A stretch of DNA of 64,000 nucleotides. Origin: Bombardia bombarda (lineage: Eukaryota; Ascomycota; Sordariomycetes; Sordariales; Lasiosphaeriaceae). Shown here piece by piece: positions 48,935 to 61,438 of this stretch. The stretch lies in the NCBI GenBank assembly GCA_030512295.1, contig JAULSR010000003.1:310001-374000 (forward strand). Direction: 5' to 3'. The position numbers and the translations under genes were made by a program. Below the pieces are notes generated by a model. It ran no database searches. It was not told the origin of the DNA and saw nothing but the letters and a program-made list of their open reading frames with translations. Position 1 is the stretch's first letter. The number at the start of each line of letters is the position of its first letter.

Positions 48935-51492
48935 CGAATGGGTCTTGCAAGGCAAAGTCTCAACACGCGTGTCGTGTATTTGGAGAGAGAGATGGATGTG
49001 GGGAGGGGAGGTACAAGACGGTTAGGGAAAGTGGTAATAAAGGGAAGGTAAGATGGACGGGTAGCTGGGTTGGTGGAGTTCGTGCCCAGACGGGAGCTGA
49101 TTTAAATGCGGAGGGGTGGCCCGGTGGCCTGTGTTTGCTCGCGGGGGGTAGGGGACTCACAGGGAGGGACGCGCGGGGGGCTGAGTACGTACAGGGGCGA
49201 TACCTACGGATAGCTACAGAAGAGGCCAGCATTCCCTAGCCAATCTAAAGACTTGACCATCACCAGTCGCCACTGGGGCTATGTATCAACAAGTCTCTTC
49301 TTTGTTGCCATCAAGCCATACCGCAAGCCAAGGCACTTTCGTCAGATCATCAGATAGCAGATTCAAGGGAAGCTGGCACGTGAGATGAGGACACACAGTA
49401 CAGTTGAGCTCGTGATTTCAAAGCAGCTCGACCAACCATACGAATAACAGGGATAACAACCAAGGATGACTTATCTCAATCCCTGACAGTGACTGACCAC
49501 AAACAACCCTTGAAGCTGATCTGTTGTTTTCCCCCAACCGTCCCAACTACGAATAGCCAACTAGCAAAACTAGTGTACCTTGGACAGACACACCATCAAC
49601 CAAGTTCCATGTTTATTTCCGCAGAACCAGACCCTCGCAATTCGCTGCACGCACGTCCCTGTGTAACGCCGGACGCCGGTTAATTCACCACAATCAAAAA
49701 ATGCCCATTCTCTCACTCGCTCTTGCGAATCGTATCGTCCTTTCCCCACATGACGCCATGCACCAAGTGGCAATCATGACCATGTTGGAATCCGCCTTGT
49801 CAGCACCGGTTATTATACGTTAGCACTGGTTTATATAACCACAAGGCCGGATACCTAGACAGACAACTCATCCTTGGGGCACTGATAAGTCGGCAATTAT
49901 CAGTCAGGAGATGCTGTTTGATGATCCGCACGGCCAGATTTAACAACCCACTTGCGCCGCCTCTATCTTTGACGTGGACCGCCACTCTGCAGTCTGCAGA
50001 TACACCACCAGACCTAAGCTTGCTTTTAGACTTTTTCCATGTCAGCGCCCATCCATGCCAATGCAGAACACATCAGCCAAACTAAAAAGCAACCTAAACA
50101 CCAAGCTTGCTATCATGTATAATCAGTGTATCAAAATGCTGCTTGCTCTCCAGCTCTATGCCTAGATATCTAATAAGAACCGACATCCACACAGTCACCA
50201 CACTCACACCATTACCAGAGAGAATACAAGCTATAGCCGCCATAATTAAATTAAATTGCCAAGTCGAAAAGCCATTCTTGCGCTGTGCTGTGCTGTGCTG
50301 TGCCCACCGCCGCTTGCCTGCCTGCCTACCAACCCCCTATTCTATACATTGTTGCTGTAAACTCAGTAGTAGCTTCCAACTAACCAACCACACTCCCTCC
50401 CGCTTCCCGTCACTCAAACACTTCGGCAAGACATAAAATCCGATTCCATCATCTTTCCCACCCATGTAAAAAAAGACAAAGTCCCCTGTAACTAAGGTAA
50501 CATAAACACACGCGCGCGCACATCTGACACTGCCGTGTCTCACTATCTCGGGCTGCTACTCCCTCCCCATTCTCTCTCTTCTCCAACACATTCTCCCTTT
50601 CTTTCTCTATCCCCATAGAATCTCTCTCCTCTTTCACTCACCCCATCGACACACAAAACCAGCCAGCTCATCTCCACCACACGTGGAAGCACTTCAAACA
50701 CACACTGTGACAGACAGTCTCGTGGATGAGGCACAAACCAGTGCGTCCTTGCAAAAAGCTACTGTGACCTCTTTTTTGTCCCAGCTGTAACCTCAAAAAC
50801 ATCCGCCTTCTTCTTATTCTCAACGTCCTCGATCCCAGCCCGTCCGACCTGGCGCAAAAACAAAATGCGGCAACAAAAATGCGTAAAATGCCACCAAGAG
50901 AACTTCCCGTGCTTTCGGGCAAAAAATTGACACGTTTCGCCAGAGATGAGAGGGAATAAGGTAAATAATTATCAACATAAAAAAAAGTTAAGTGTGTGGT
51001 AGCTAGTGGAGGGTGCTGTTCTGAAGTTCCCATGTCCTTTGCCTGGCCTAGGCCCAAATGTCAGACCCAGATGCCCAGACCAAGATGCCAGACAGAAAAT
51101 GCCAAAAAAGATGCCAGATGCATGCCAGACGGTATGGTTTGAAGTTAGTAGCGTGCTGATGTCTGACACCTGGTGTAGGAAATGAATTAGATGCGCACGC
51201 GCACGCGTGGCATATGATAGCGAGGACATGATAGGAGAGTTTTCTGCAACTTTTCCGCTTCTTTTACAAAGGGCATACATGGTCAGTGGTTCGTGTTTGA
51301 GCTTCGAGGTGACAAGATGCCATCGTGGTGCCAGTTTTCGTTTTTTTTGTAAGCGTGCGCGCAAAGGTGGTATTGTCGTCGGTTCTCAAGTATCCAGTGC
51401 TGTGCAACTCGAATAAAGTTTCGGCCCATACAACGCCCGCAAGACAACTCTGAATATCATACCGCAAGCTCGTCGTCTTGCAGTCATGACAT
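48935..51492. promoter_or_regulatory. Upstream region of the exchanger and 3' flank of the kinase
   Basis: About 2.5 kb with no gene. The exchanger side should hold its promoter and leader. The segment 50440-50680 is CT-rich with CACGCGCGCGCACA at 50510-50523, and short GCTGT repeats lie at 50284-50300. No domain is found in any frame. Confidence 0.5.
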
Positions 51493-51713
51493 TCAACTGT
51501 TCTCGCCGCCTCTAGCCTTTCCTCTTCTCCTAAAAAAGTCCATGACCTTTCTGGCTGGGCCACTGCTGCCTGAATGGTCGTGGGAGCGCGAGTACGGATC
51601 GTCATCCCAAGCGTCAACAAAGCGCTTGTTCTTCTGCAGGACACCGCGAGTGGGTTTGCCGTTATTTGCGACTCTACGCCCATCGTTTGCCTCGTCCTGC
51701 TGCGGTTGCTGCG

Positions 51714-51768
<55 letters not shown>

Positions 51769-54700
51769 TTGTTGCTGTTGCGGATATTGTGGCTGAGGAG
51801 CTGCACCACGGGCCCGGCGCATGTCAAATGATGTTTTTGACCCTGAGTTCGGAACTGCACCTGGCCTGTAGCCCTCGCTCACCGACGGACGCCCATACTG
51901 ATTAGAGGAATACTGAGGTCGGTGATCGCTGTAGCTTTCAGCAGGAGCCTGCTGGGAGCCCTGTAGTTGCGAATACATGCCGTCCATGGTCGAGGCGTCA
52001 ACATAGTCCTGGTTAACCTTTTGGTCGACGTAGCGCCCGTATTGATCGACAACGGGAGGCTCCTGAATAGGGAGATCCTGTTGAGAGTCTGGCGGAAGGG
52101 TGCTGTCGTCGTCTTTGCCAATGCCGATAGCCTTAAGCGAGAAGGAAGTCGGGATGAAGGAGAAACGTCGGTTTTGCTTCTCTTGCGATGTTTGAGATCC
52201 CGTCATGCTGCCAGATGTCTTCTTACCCAGCCCAATACTAAAGGACCGGCGCGAACGCTTCGAGTCCATCGATGTCCTCGGCTCATCACCACCAGCCACC
52301 ATGGAGTTGTTCATGCTCACGGGGGGATATTTCTTCGACTTCTCTCCGCCCTGTTGCTGTTCTGCACGTTTTCGGTTCCTACCGCCGAACAGCGAGCCGC
52401 TACGACCAAAGAGCTTGCCGCCAATCTCACCCATCGTATTTGATCTCCTGTGACCCTTGACCTCCGGGGCACTCGCGCCGCTTGGGCCTGCACTGGGAAC
52501 ATCGCCTTCTCGAGCAAATCCGGAAACTTGGGCGAACTTGGGAGGCACGCTGATGCTAGGTCTGCCGTATTCCATGCCCTGCTGGTCGTGAGGAGCGGAG
52601 CTGGGTGGCACAGTGTAGTTCTTGGCTCCTGCTTTAGGCGGTTGTTGGATCCTTCCATGCACGTTAGTATCGGCAAGTTCAGGGGGTACTGGTTGGCCGT
52701 ACGAAGCTCGCCCGCCTGCTGCCATTGTCCTAGATCCAGACGAGGGTATCGATCCACCGGTCGTGGGCCTGCCACTGGAGGATATAGGGGCAATTGTGTA
52801 GCCACCGGCCTCCACAACGGTGCGGCCATCGCGCCCGACCCTAACGGGAGCCGCGACATTACGGTGCGCACTTGGCGGTCTCCTTGTCGAAACTCCAGTT
52901 TTGCCGAGTGCCTCTTTGGGAACAGGGGGGTCTCGCGGAAGCGGTTTATCCTTGGGCGACGACGAGGTTGCGCTTGTCTCAACCACTTCGACAGCACCCT
53001 GACTCCCAGATCGGGCACGTGTCCTGCTGTTAGAAGGCTGTGCACCCGACGGCTCACCACGCTGCGTTGTCGTATTGGGAGCAACATATTCCACCTGCAC
53101 CGTGCGGCGCTTGTTGTCTCTCTGTTGCTTAGCCATGGCGTTCGCCTCCGACTCGGTATCGATGTTGCCCTGCTTGCTGATCAGACCGCCGACTGTCGGT
53201 TGGGCAGCCGCCTTCTTGGATGCCTCGCGAACAGAGGCGCTTCGGGCGAGGTGCGGAGTCTCTCCCACATCCTCAGACAGTACTGTTGTGTTCTGGATAT
53301 CTCCAGGGGTGGTGGTGCTGGAGGTGATGAACTCGACAACATGTGCGTAGTCGTTCAGCCAGCTATGGCGGGCCACCTCAAACAAGTCTGCTCTTTTGCG
53401 CGGGTTTGGGACAAGTATTCTGCGTAGCAGGTCTCGCGCATGTGGGGTGACATACTCAGGGAACGTGAGAGGAGTGTTGACGATATACTTGTACAAGAGA
53501 TTAATATTATCTCCTTCGGGATTCGCCGGGTCGTCATCGAATGGGAGGTATCCGGCCAGCATGGCATACTGGAATCCTATTGTCAGCACAGCCTACCAAG
53601 AAACAATATGCAAACATGCAGAGACGACCACACCGACTTACCAGGATGACTCCGCAGCTCCAGACATCCACCTTCTTGCCCGTGTATAGCGAGTCACTAA
53701 CTACTAACTCGGGGGCGGCATAGCATGGACTGCCGCAGCTGGTTTGCATGAGATCGCCCTTGCGCGAGCCGTTGGACTTGACCTTGTCTAGGCCAAGGCG
53801 CTTGACGAATTCGCGGTCTGACAAGTTGATCTCCTCCTCCTCGGTAAGCTCCTCATCCGGATCAAACGTGTTGGCGAAACCGAAATCAGTAATAATGATG
53901 TTGCGGTTGCGGTCCAGGAGCAGGTTCTCGAGCTTCAGGTCACGGTGAACAATGCCCTTCTTGTGAAGATAACCAACGCCCGATACAAGCTGGGCAAACA
54001 GCCGCCGTGCAGAATTGTCCTTCAGATAGCGATGATTGAGAATGTAGTCGAACAATTCGCCGCCGGATGCGTACTCAAGCACGATGCCGTAATGTCTCTC
54101 AGACTCCTCCATCTTGTGCAATCGGACGATGTTTGGATGTGTCAGCTGCTTCAGAATGGCGACCTCGCGCATGATCTTGGTCATGCGGGATGGGTTGCTG
54201 CCCAGCTGGTCCTTTTTTATGAGCTTGATGGCGACCTGGGACAGAGACATGCTGTTAGCAATATCGTACAAGCAACTTGAACATGGGCCGGTATTACCTG
54301 CACACCACCCTCCTGCTTCCAGCCAAGCTTGACCTTGCCGAATTCACCCTCTCCGATGGTATTGCCGAGTATATACTCACCAAACTTGGTGTGCTTCTCT
54401 CGTTTTGAGTGGTCATGTCGGCTTCTTCCGCCGCGCCGGCTTTCCTCGCCATGATCGGCGGGTGCGACAATTGGTGGTGCAGCGGCATCGTCGTCTTGAA
54501 AGCTGCCGACGTGATGAGGCTGCGCCAATGCTAACCGCTCTCTTTCTCTCCCAATATCCACTTCGGGCTGTGAGATCAGTATGCTATTTAGGATTTCGCT
54601 TGCCTCTCTTGATGGCCCCTTAGACGATGCAGTGGGGGCAAGGTGTGAGCGACCGGGCATTGACGTTGTCGTCCCTGCTGAGCCTTGATGCCGGCTTTCT

Positions 54701-55295
54701 CGCGTGCTGCTGGAGCGGTGCGGTGGTTCCTGGGGCAGATGGTTTGCTCTGCGACTGCGCGAGCTCTGGGCGGCCGCGTCATCCATGGCGGACGCGTCCA
54801 GGGAGCCATTGGCATCCCGGCTCTGGTCACTGTGGGCTCGCCTCGGCGAGGTGGCAGCGCGCTGAGAGCTCGACCTGGTAGTGGTGTTGTGATGCGTCGA
54901 AGACGTCCTCGGGGGACGGCGGTAGGCATGTTATTCCGGCGTCTGTCCGAGGCCGAGCTGTAATGATCAGGGGAGGGAGCGGCGGCAGCACTTGGCATAG
55001 GGACGGGGACGGGGACGGGCGCAGAGATAGCTGCGCGGGAGCTCATCGAAGAAGCAACAGCCGACTGAGATCGCGATGATGATGACGGCGGCGATGGTCC
55101 CGAGTGGAGCCGATTGGCATGGTAGTCGGGGCCTTCTCGCGTCAGGGACGAGTGAGACGGCGACTGATAGTGGTGGTGTTGTTGATTGGAGGGTGAGGCG
55201 GAGAGGAGAGGTGGAGGCGTGTCGAGGGTGTCGCGGGTAGAGACTGACGTCGCCTGTTGATGATGATGCGGCGCCGTCTGGAAGGTAGTCGACAT
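51493..55295 (-). CDS. KIN4-like serine/threonine kinase, frame broken once
   Basis: Exons 55295-54298, 54235-53642, 53568-51493; 1222 aa after allowing one missing base in the C/G run at 54911-54915. The long N-terminus (about 310 residues) is Ser/His/Pro-rich. The kinase domain (about 310-610) has TIGEGEFGKV, VAIKLIKK, HRDLKLENLLLD, DFGFANTF and TSCGSPCYAAPE, typical of the CAMK/SNF1-related group; the sequence is closest in my reading to fungal KIN4/Frk1-type kinases, which in yeast guard spindle position, so the orthology is tentative. An acidic insert of about 40 residues (ELTEEEEINLSDREFVKRL) lies between DFG and the APE segment. The tail is disordered and basic, with a 22-Gln run and a C-terminal KVMDFFRRRGKARGG. 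Without the correction, translation could start at Met171 (54786), which still gives a full kinase domain. Confidence 0.88.
51715..51780 (-). repeat. Poly-Gln coding repeat in the kinase
   Basis: Twenty-two consecutive Gln codons, mostly CAG (read as CTG on the plus strand), near the C-terminus. It is a purer CAG tract than the one in RLM1, so length variation between strains is likelier. Confidence 0.93.
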
Positions 55296-58176
55296 TTTCC
55301 ACGCAGACGCGCAGTAGGTGGTAGGTACAGATATTTACCTGGGACCTGAGGCAGCGGGAGGGAGCGATTGCAGTTGTCGTTGTAGTTGCAGCCGCACCAC
55401 AGAGCACACCACACACGCGGGCAAATGTTTTGATGCTGTGCCCCGGCCAGGTGAAATTGGGGTGACAGGACGAGGTAAGCTGGGTAACCCTGGCAAGCCT
55501 GGCTGCGAAGCCTGGGCAAGTGCTGCGCTAGGCGGAGCAGGGGAGCAGGAGCCCTGGGCGCTGGGCGCTGGGCGCTGGCTGGCTGGCTGGCTGGCGGGAG
55601 CAAGCGACCTACCAAATCGCAGCAGCACCTGGCAGTTTCGAGTTTCGGTACCCGCACTCTGTCTGCTAAAATTCCCTTCGTTTTTCAAGGTCTCTCTTGA
55701 GGCGTGATGGAAACTAGAAAGACGCGTCGGCCGAGTTACCAATGGGCTACTGTGTTTCTCATTGTGCGCTGCGCTGGTTTTGCCTCTGGTCGCTCGGTCA
55801 AGCGTCAACACCTAGCTGCAGGTCGATATGGAGAGTCGACGGAGACGCGCCTTTTTGGGGGGGGGGGACTGGGGCACTGGCGGGGCCCCAAGAGAGGTCG
55901 GCTGGTCGGGGCCGGGGGCTGATTGTTTACCTACCTCGAGCTCGACTGTCTGCTTGGTTCGCGACCGCATACCAAAAAAAAAAAAAACAAGCCCGCTGGA
56001 TGGATAGATGGCCATCAGATCCCCAGTGCTAGAGGTAGCCAGTATAGCCAGTAAGGAGAGGGTAGTGTAGACAACTTTGACCAGTCGTTGTAGCTTACAA
56101 AGTATGGGTCGGGGCCAAAAAAACGAACAAATACTAGACCAAGGTACTATTCTAGTATTGCTCTTGCGATCATTCTTTGTCTCCGTCTACCACATTCACA
56201 CCCATCTTTTCAAAATCCTCTATATGAATTAGTAAGTAGGTAGGTACCTAAATGATCCTTTTTTTTTTTTGGCCTTCACCTACTGTGAGGAAAATACAGT
56301 AAGGATTCTGGTGTGCGACTCGATTCGACGGAGTGCGTCCAAGGCCAGGCGCGCGCGCATTTTGGCACACCTATTGTAGCACAGACAAACACGGTTCTCT
56401 TGAATGCGAATACCTATCTCGTCCAACCAAACTTGGACCTAGCCCGCTGCGGGACTGTCTACATCTGGCACACGCCAGTCTCTGCTGACGAGAAGCGTAC
56501 CGTACTTTGTACAAAGTACCCTGAATTTTAAATGACTATTTTGATTACCTTGTTAACCACCAGCTCCCCCACGCTGGACATGACGCTGAGGCTGGCTGAC
56601 ATGGCAGCCGTCACTGCGAATAATGGCCATTCACGGCCGGGCCTGTGATCGACAGATCCGACATCAGCATTCTTTCGAGATGGTAAACACGATCCGCCAT
56701 TACAATGGTTGACCTTTTTCCAATACTAATATCTGTTAGCGGACGTCTCGTAGAGACAATTTATGACAGACCTTGCGACCAAAAAGTGCCAGGACCGGTG
56801 TTTGGTCATCTCTTCGCCATTTGATATCACGGCCTTGCTTCACACCCTGCCTGAAATGGACATGACATCTCAGCTGCCACTGGAGATGCTGGGACGGTTA
56901 TATCAGAGCTCCGCTTTGTTCGAGAAGGCTGCACAAGGTGGCAGGGATAGTGAAAGGATGTCGATCCGCGGACTGACTGTGATTTCTCGAACAATTATCG
57001 CCCTGCCCGTCGTCTGGGAGTTTTGATCGTAGCCGACATCTCCAACTCACATATTCACACAGGTAGGTATTCAGGCACCGAGTAGCACTGTTTTTGTTTG
57101 GGTGTGACTGGAAGAGCTTAGCTGGGCACCCCAAGCCCATTTATCGTTTCTGAAACTATGGGAAAGTGAGTGTGATGCAGGGTTTAGGGTTGTGCATCGC
57201 AAGCGCTGCTGGCTACGTGATAGTGGATATCACAAGTCTCAACGTCCTCTTCGCTCCTAAAATACTGACTATGAACAACGTGGTCAGACGAGATTTTCCC
57301 CTTCTTCTCTTGTTGATTCTACCAGCACTTCAGAGGCAAGATGCCGAAAAAAATCAAGGCGTTTCGTCTAAGGCATAAACATGGACAATCTTTAGCACAT
57401 AGACGGCGGCTTAGTGTCGCCTTTTTAGCCCTCATGGCCCCTCTAGCCCCTCTGCACTAGCCTGTTAGGAGCGCAATCGAGCATTGACGTGGCATGAAGT
57501 TGATCGCCAGCGGCCCGTTGAGGCCCTGAGTCCATGGCATCAAGGTCACAGTAGTAAAAGCTACAAGCGGTGTCAACGGGATTCCCTGGCTATTGGCCCT
57601 TTGAGGCAGGCTTTGCATGAAACATGTGTAATGACAAGGTGGGACGGCGGGAAAACCTGTCGATTGGGGCCGGGACGTCTTGCCCAATTGGATGTCGAGC
57701 GAACCATAACATGGACAAGGGGAGCGACGGGAGACTGGAGAGAGAATGCGAGTCAATTGTCCGACGACGACATCGAGATGGGATCGCGTGGGAAGGCATT
57801 GACGTCGGAGATGAGGCGCATATGAGAATGCAGGGATCGGCAGTGTGCAGGAGCCGCGCCGCCGCTGATAATGGCAGCAACATGCCAGCAACATGCCTGC
57901 CAGCATCTGTTCTGCTGGACCGACCCTGGTTCTTGGCCTTCCCAGTTGGTGCCTTCTCGTCGCTCGTACCTGCTTCCAGTCACGTTACCACGCTGCTCCC
58001 TTCGATACAGTTGATGTAACGCAAAACCAGACTCGTTACCATCATCCTCTATTATAGGGCCGACGTAGGTAACCTGGCAAGAGATAGGCACTCAAGTCAC
58101 GTCAAGTCACGTCACGTCACGTCACGTACAGCATTGAGCAATAAGTCTAACAACAACCCCAGTAGTAGAGCTAGGT
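55296..58176. promoter_or_regulatory. Upstream region of the kinase and gene-poor stretch
   Basis: The first 400 bases should be the kinase leader and promoter, with three CTGGGCGCTGGGCG-type units near 55555-55575. The rest has homopolymers (nine G near 55860, 13 A at 55974-55986), TAGGTACCTA at 56241-56250 and the GTCAC tandem at 58096-58125. Short frames such as 56763-57026 and 57484-57825 have no recognised domain. Confidence 0.5.
58096..58125. repeat. Six tandem GTCAC units
   Basis: Five-base tandem, five perfect units and one GTCAA. On the minus strand it reads as repeated GTGAC, creating overlapping TGACGTG sequences that resemble bZIP/CRE-type half sites. Confidence 0.85.
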
Positions 58177-58310
58177 CATTGTACCGAAGCCAGCAGATCT
58201 GTTATGCGACGAGCCCCCCCCAGAAATTTAAGGTGAAGAAAATAAACTTTACTAACAGCAGGGCCATCATGGTACTTGCTGGTTGCTGTAGTAGATGTGG
58301 GAAGGTGCGA
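58177..58310. repeat. Dispersed repeat, copy B
   Basis: Direct-orientation counterpart of 35235-35390. In a 45-base core the copies differ at eight positions, six being C/T or G/A changes, all with T or A in copy B. The equivalent minus-strand frame is interrupted soon after the conserved part. Confidence 0.7.
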
Positions 58311-58832
58311 ACGGGGTAGGTTATTGCCAGACTTCTTGTTAGATGCTGTACCTACCTCAACTAGCCCAAATACCTACCTAGGTACGTTATTCTTCCGTTC
58401 GAGCCGTCTCGTCTCGTCTCTCTCTAGGGTGGAGCCGAGTGACGAACCGAGCCGGGGCCATGTTCATGCGAACTGCGTTCGGACAATGGATTCCGAACCA
58501 CACGCGGGCCGGGTCCCAAACTCCCAGTTGAGCCTCGATCGAGCTACCCAAAGCCACTGTCTCGGTCGGGGTTTACCGCTGCACGTTGGGCTCACCTTGT
58601 TTCTCCTACAACTCCGAGGTTCCACTGCGAGACACGGCTAACGTGTCATGAGGTAGGTGGGAGGCAGACCGCGAGAACGCGCACCAAGTAAGGATCATTA
58701 GCAAATTTCAAGAGCCGCATCCAGCCGTCGACCATAGCCATCTAGAGAACAAATAAACAAACCGAAAATCGCGCGAAATAACTCGGTACATTGTATGAAA
58801 CAAACGCCTATCTAACTTGGGTATCTGGTGAG
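58311..58832. other. 3' flank of GWT1
   Basis: 522 bases downstream of GWT1 (minus strand). It includes ACCTACCTAGGTAC at 58372-58385 and short TCTCG repeats at 58406-58421. No gene seen. Confidence 0.55.
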
Positions 58833-60408
58833 TTAAAACTTGATAGAGATATCGTACATGTCGAGGCCAACTGCCACAGCGGTCACAACAGCCATATATG
58901 CAACCAGCATTCCCATGGTCATCACCCTGCCAACATCCAGCGTGCGGACCGTCATATTGACGAGACCGGTGAGGAGATTTGCCACGAGAAACACGGCAAG
59001 ACCGTTCCGGTTGTATGCCCGCAGCACCCGGCCCGTGGCCGTGTCGTATGCCTCCTTTTCCGTCCTGGTGTCGTGCGCGTTGTAAAAAGACGGGAAAAAC
59101 ACGATGTCGACAAGACAAAATGCAGAAACCAGCACCGTATTGAAAGTAACAACCCACAAGACGTATGGCAAGTTTGCCAGCCTGCGGGACACGCTCAGCC
59201 CCGCGCCATAAGTATAGTCGGTCGACAGAAAGTAGAGCCCTGTCCAGACGAGTGACCACACGGCCATGGTGCGCAGGAGAGCCGACCGCTGACCGCCAAC
59301 ACCCGATGATGTCTTGTTGGCGGTCAAGGTCCTCGGCAGTATAGACATGCCGGTGTCCTGGCCAGCCAGGAAAATGGCCAGGTACCCAAAGAAGCTGAAG
59401 ATGCCTTCTCTGTTCATCGACAGCAGATCAGTCCGCGGCCCGGCCAGGATGAAGGCCTTGAGCGGGGTGCTCTCCAGGACAACCTGGTACACGATGGCCA
59501 GCAGGAGAGCCAGCCCAGCGTACGAGGGGATCACTCTCAACGCCGACTGGAAGAGCGCCACGAACGGGGGCAAGAAGCCCAGGGTGAAGAAGAAATTCCA
59601 GTGGACTCCATATTCCGTCACATGCTCGGCGTAGTCGAGACCCTTCACGCTCAACAGCCGCACGATGCCAAGGGCAAGGAGCGGAAGCGAATGGCGGATA
59701 GACCTGAGTAGCCGGTGGGCGAGGGGCGTCGTCTGGCCATCGGCCCGCTCCTTCAGCACCGGCCTCGCGGCGACGATGCCGGCGGAGAAGACAAACGACC
59801 CGACCCCCATGTCCATCAACGAGGTGCCCCAGGTTTCGACCTTGGCGAACCGGCGCGGGAAGAGTCGGAAGTCGACGGCGAGAATGCATATGCACGTAAA
59901 GACCATCATGTTCCCCCGATAGTTGGTGAGGAACGGCTTCGTCGACAAGACACCAAGGGGCGCCGCCGCCGAGCTTGTCTTGGACGACAACCGCACATCT
60001 GCTGGGGGAAGCTTGGGCTTCTTCCTGCGGCTGCCGGGGCCGGACACCGGGATGGCGTAGACCAGCGCGGCTGCCGCCAGAAGCAGTGCGTTCAGGAGTA
60101 CAGGCGAGGCTGAGTATAAGGTGACGGAGAGCAGGAGCCCGCCCACGTTGAGGAGAAAGTCGATGACAAAACCTAGGGGCGTGTAGGGGTTGAAAAAGGA
60201 CTGTCGGGCTTGGAGGACGGACCAGAGCAAGGCAACGACCTGGAGATTCGGGGTCAGCTAAGCCATGCGATTCTTGATTCATGTGTGTTCATACTGGTGC
60301 TACGGCGAGGACATTGGCAATCTCTAGCACAGAGCCGCCAGAGAGGTTGGACACGAAGTCTTCCTTCTGCTGCTTGTAGCTCTGCGCCGATGTCGAGCTG
60401 GTGGCCAT
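58833..60408 (-). CDS. GWT1: GPI-anchor inositol acyltransferase
   Basis: Two exons, 60408-60295 and 60239-58833 (55-nt intron with GCTGACC branch site), 506 aa. GWT1 (PIG-W) transfers a fatty acyl chain from acyl-CoA to the inositol of GlcN-PI in the ER and is the known target of manogepix-type antifungals. The short soluble N-terminus MATSSTSAQSYKQQKEDFVS and the following GGSVLEIANVLAVAP match the family; the rest is a polytopic membrane protein with about twelve hydrophobic segments. Conserved stretches include KPFLTNYRGNMMVFTCICI then LAVDF, KVETWGTSLMDMGVGSFVF and EGIFSFFGYLAIFLAG. The exon 1 start is the first ATG, and the join VAP/VVALLWS is in frame. The gene diverges from the 61439 gene. 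Confidence 0.95.
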
Positions 60409-61438
60409 GGCGACGATGGGCGGTTACAAGACGAAAGTATGTACCTAGGTACTAATTGGGCGTCAAGTTCTGAAAAGTGACGATGCCACTTGTCAGCCTC
60501 GCATTGGCAGATTGCAATGCCAAGACGCGTCCTCCCTGCAATTTCAGCCTTCTTTTGTTCGGCCCGCGATCGTTTGTTTTACGAGACTAGCCAATCGTGA
60601 GCGCGGATTGGGATTCGAATTGCAGAAGTGGCGCACCTCTGTCCCACTTTGATGGGTTGGACATCTTAAGCGAGACAGGCAGGGGTGTTAGCGTCTAAAC
60701 CCAGCCGGAGCAAGTGCGCTCCAGCGTGCTTGGGAAGCCTAGGAAGGTGGGTTGGCGGGCAACAACAGCACTTGCACAGTTGCACCTGCCCGCTAGGAAA
60801 CGTCATCAAAGACTTCGCTCTCTCCAGCAACAAGACTCTTTCAAATGCCTCTTTCAGAGCTTCAAGACATATCTGCGCACCTGACAAATGATGCAAGAGC
60901 TGGCGGCGGCTGTTCATCGGACGTGGCGGGATCTAGCTGTCTGTCTCTCCCTTAAATCCTGATTATTCTTCCCTTGATTTGTGGGGGAAGAAAAATTGAA
61001 GGGATATGAAGGGATATGAAGGTTCCGCCCTATTCCTTGGGTGGCGGTCTTTGTCCGCCTGGTTCCATTCCGCTGGAAATCGGTGACGATGCTCGGGAAG
61101 CTACATTTACCACCCGGGCTCTCACGTCTACTTGCGCCCCTTTCTTTGTTCGTCGATATGGATGAGGTCGTCTGGCCTTTGTCCTCTGTCGCTGCATCTG
61201 ACTCAAACGCGGTCGCGATAACTGCTTTCAAAGCATGTACTTCCGTCGTCTTTCACTTTTCCAAAGAAAGCGAAAGAATGAAAGTATAAAAGCAAGGAGG
61301 ATGCATGTCTCCGGCCTCCGCTCTTCGCAGTCCAACCCAAGAAATATCTTTCCTTTTCGCCCATCACTGGGCGAGAGTGGCATTTTTTCGACAGAAATTG
61401 CACACAGGAGAAGCGCCGACGGAAAATAGATACACATT
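60409..61438. promoter_or_regulatory. Divergent promoter GWT1 / conserved fungal protein
   Basis: 1030 bases. It has GTACCTAGGTAC at 60441-60452, and an inverted CCAAT (60591) / ATTGG (60607) pair 16 bases apart. Small repeats of GAAGGGATAT occur near 60998-61018. No gene is supported inside. Confidence 0.55.

Noticed and set aside
57181..57192. Telomere-like GGTTTAGGGTT
   Set aside because: Only about one and a half units; no array.
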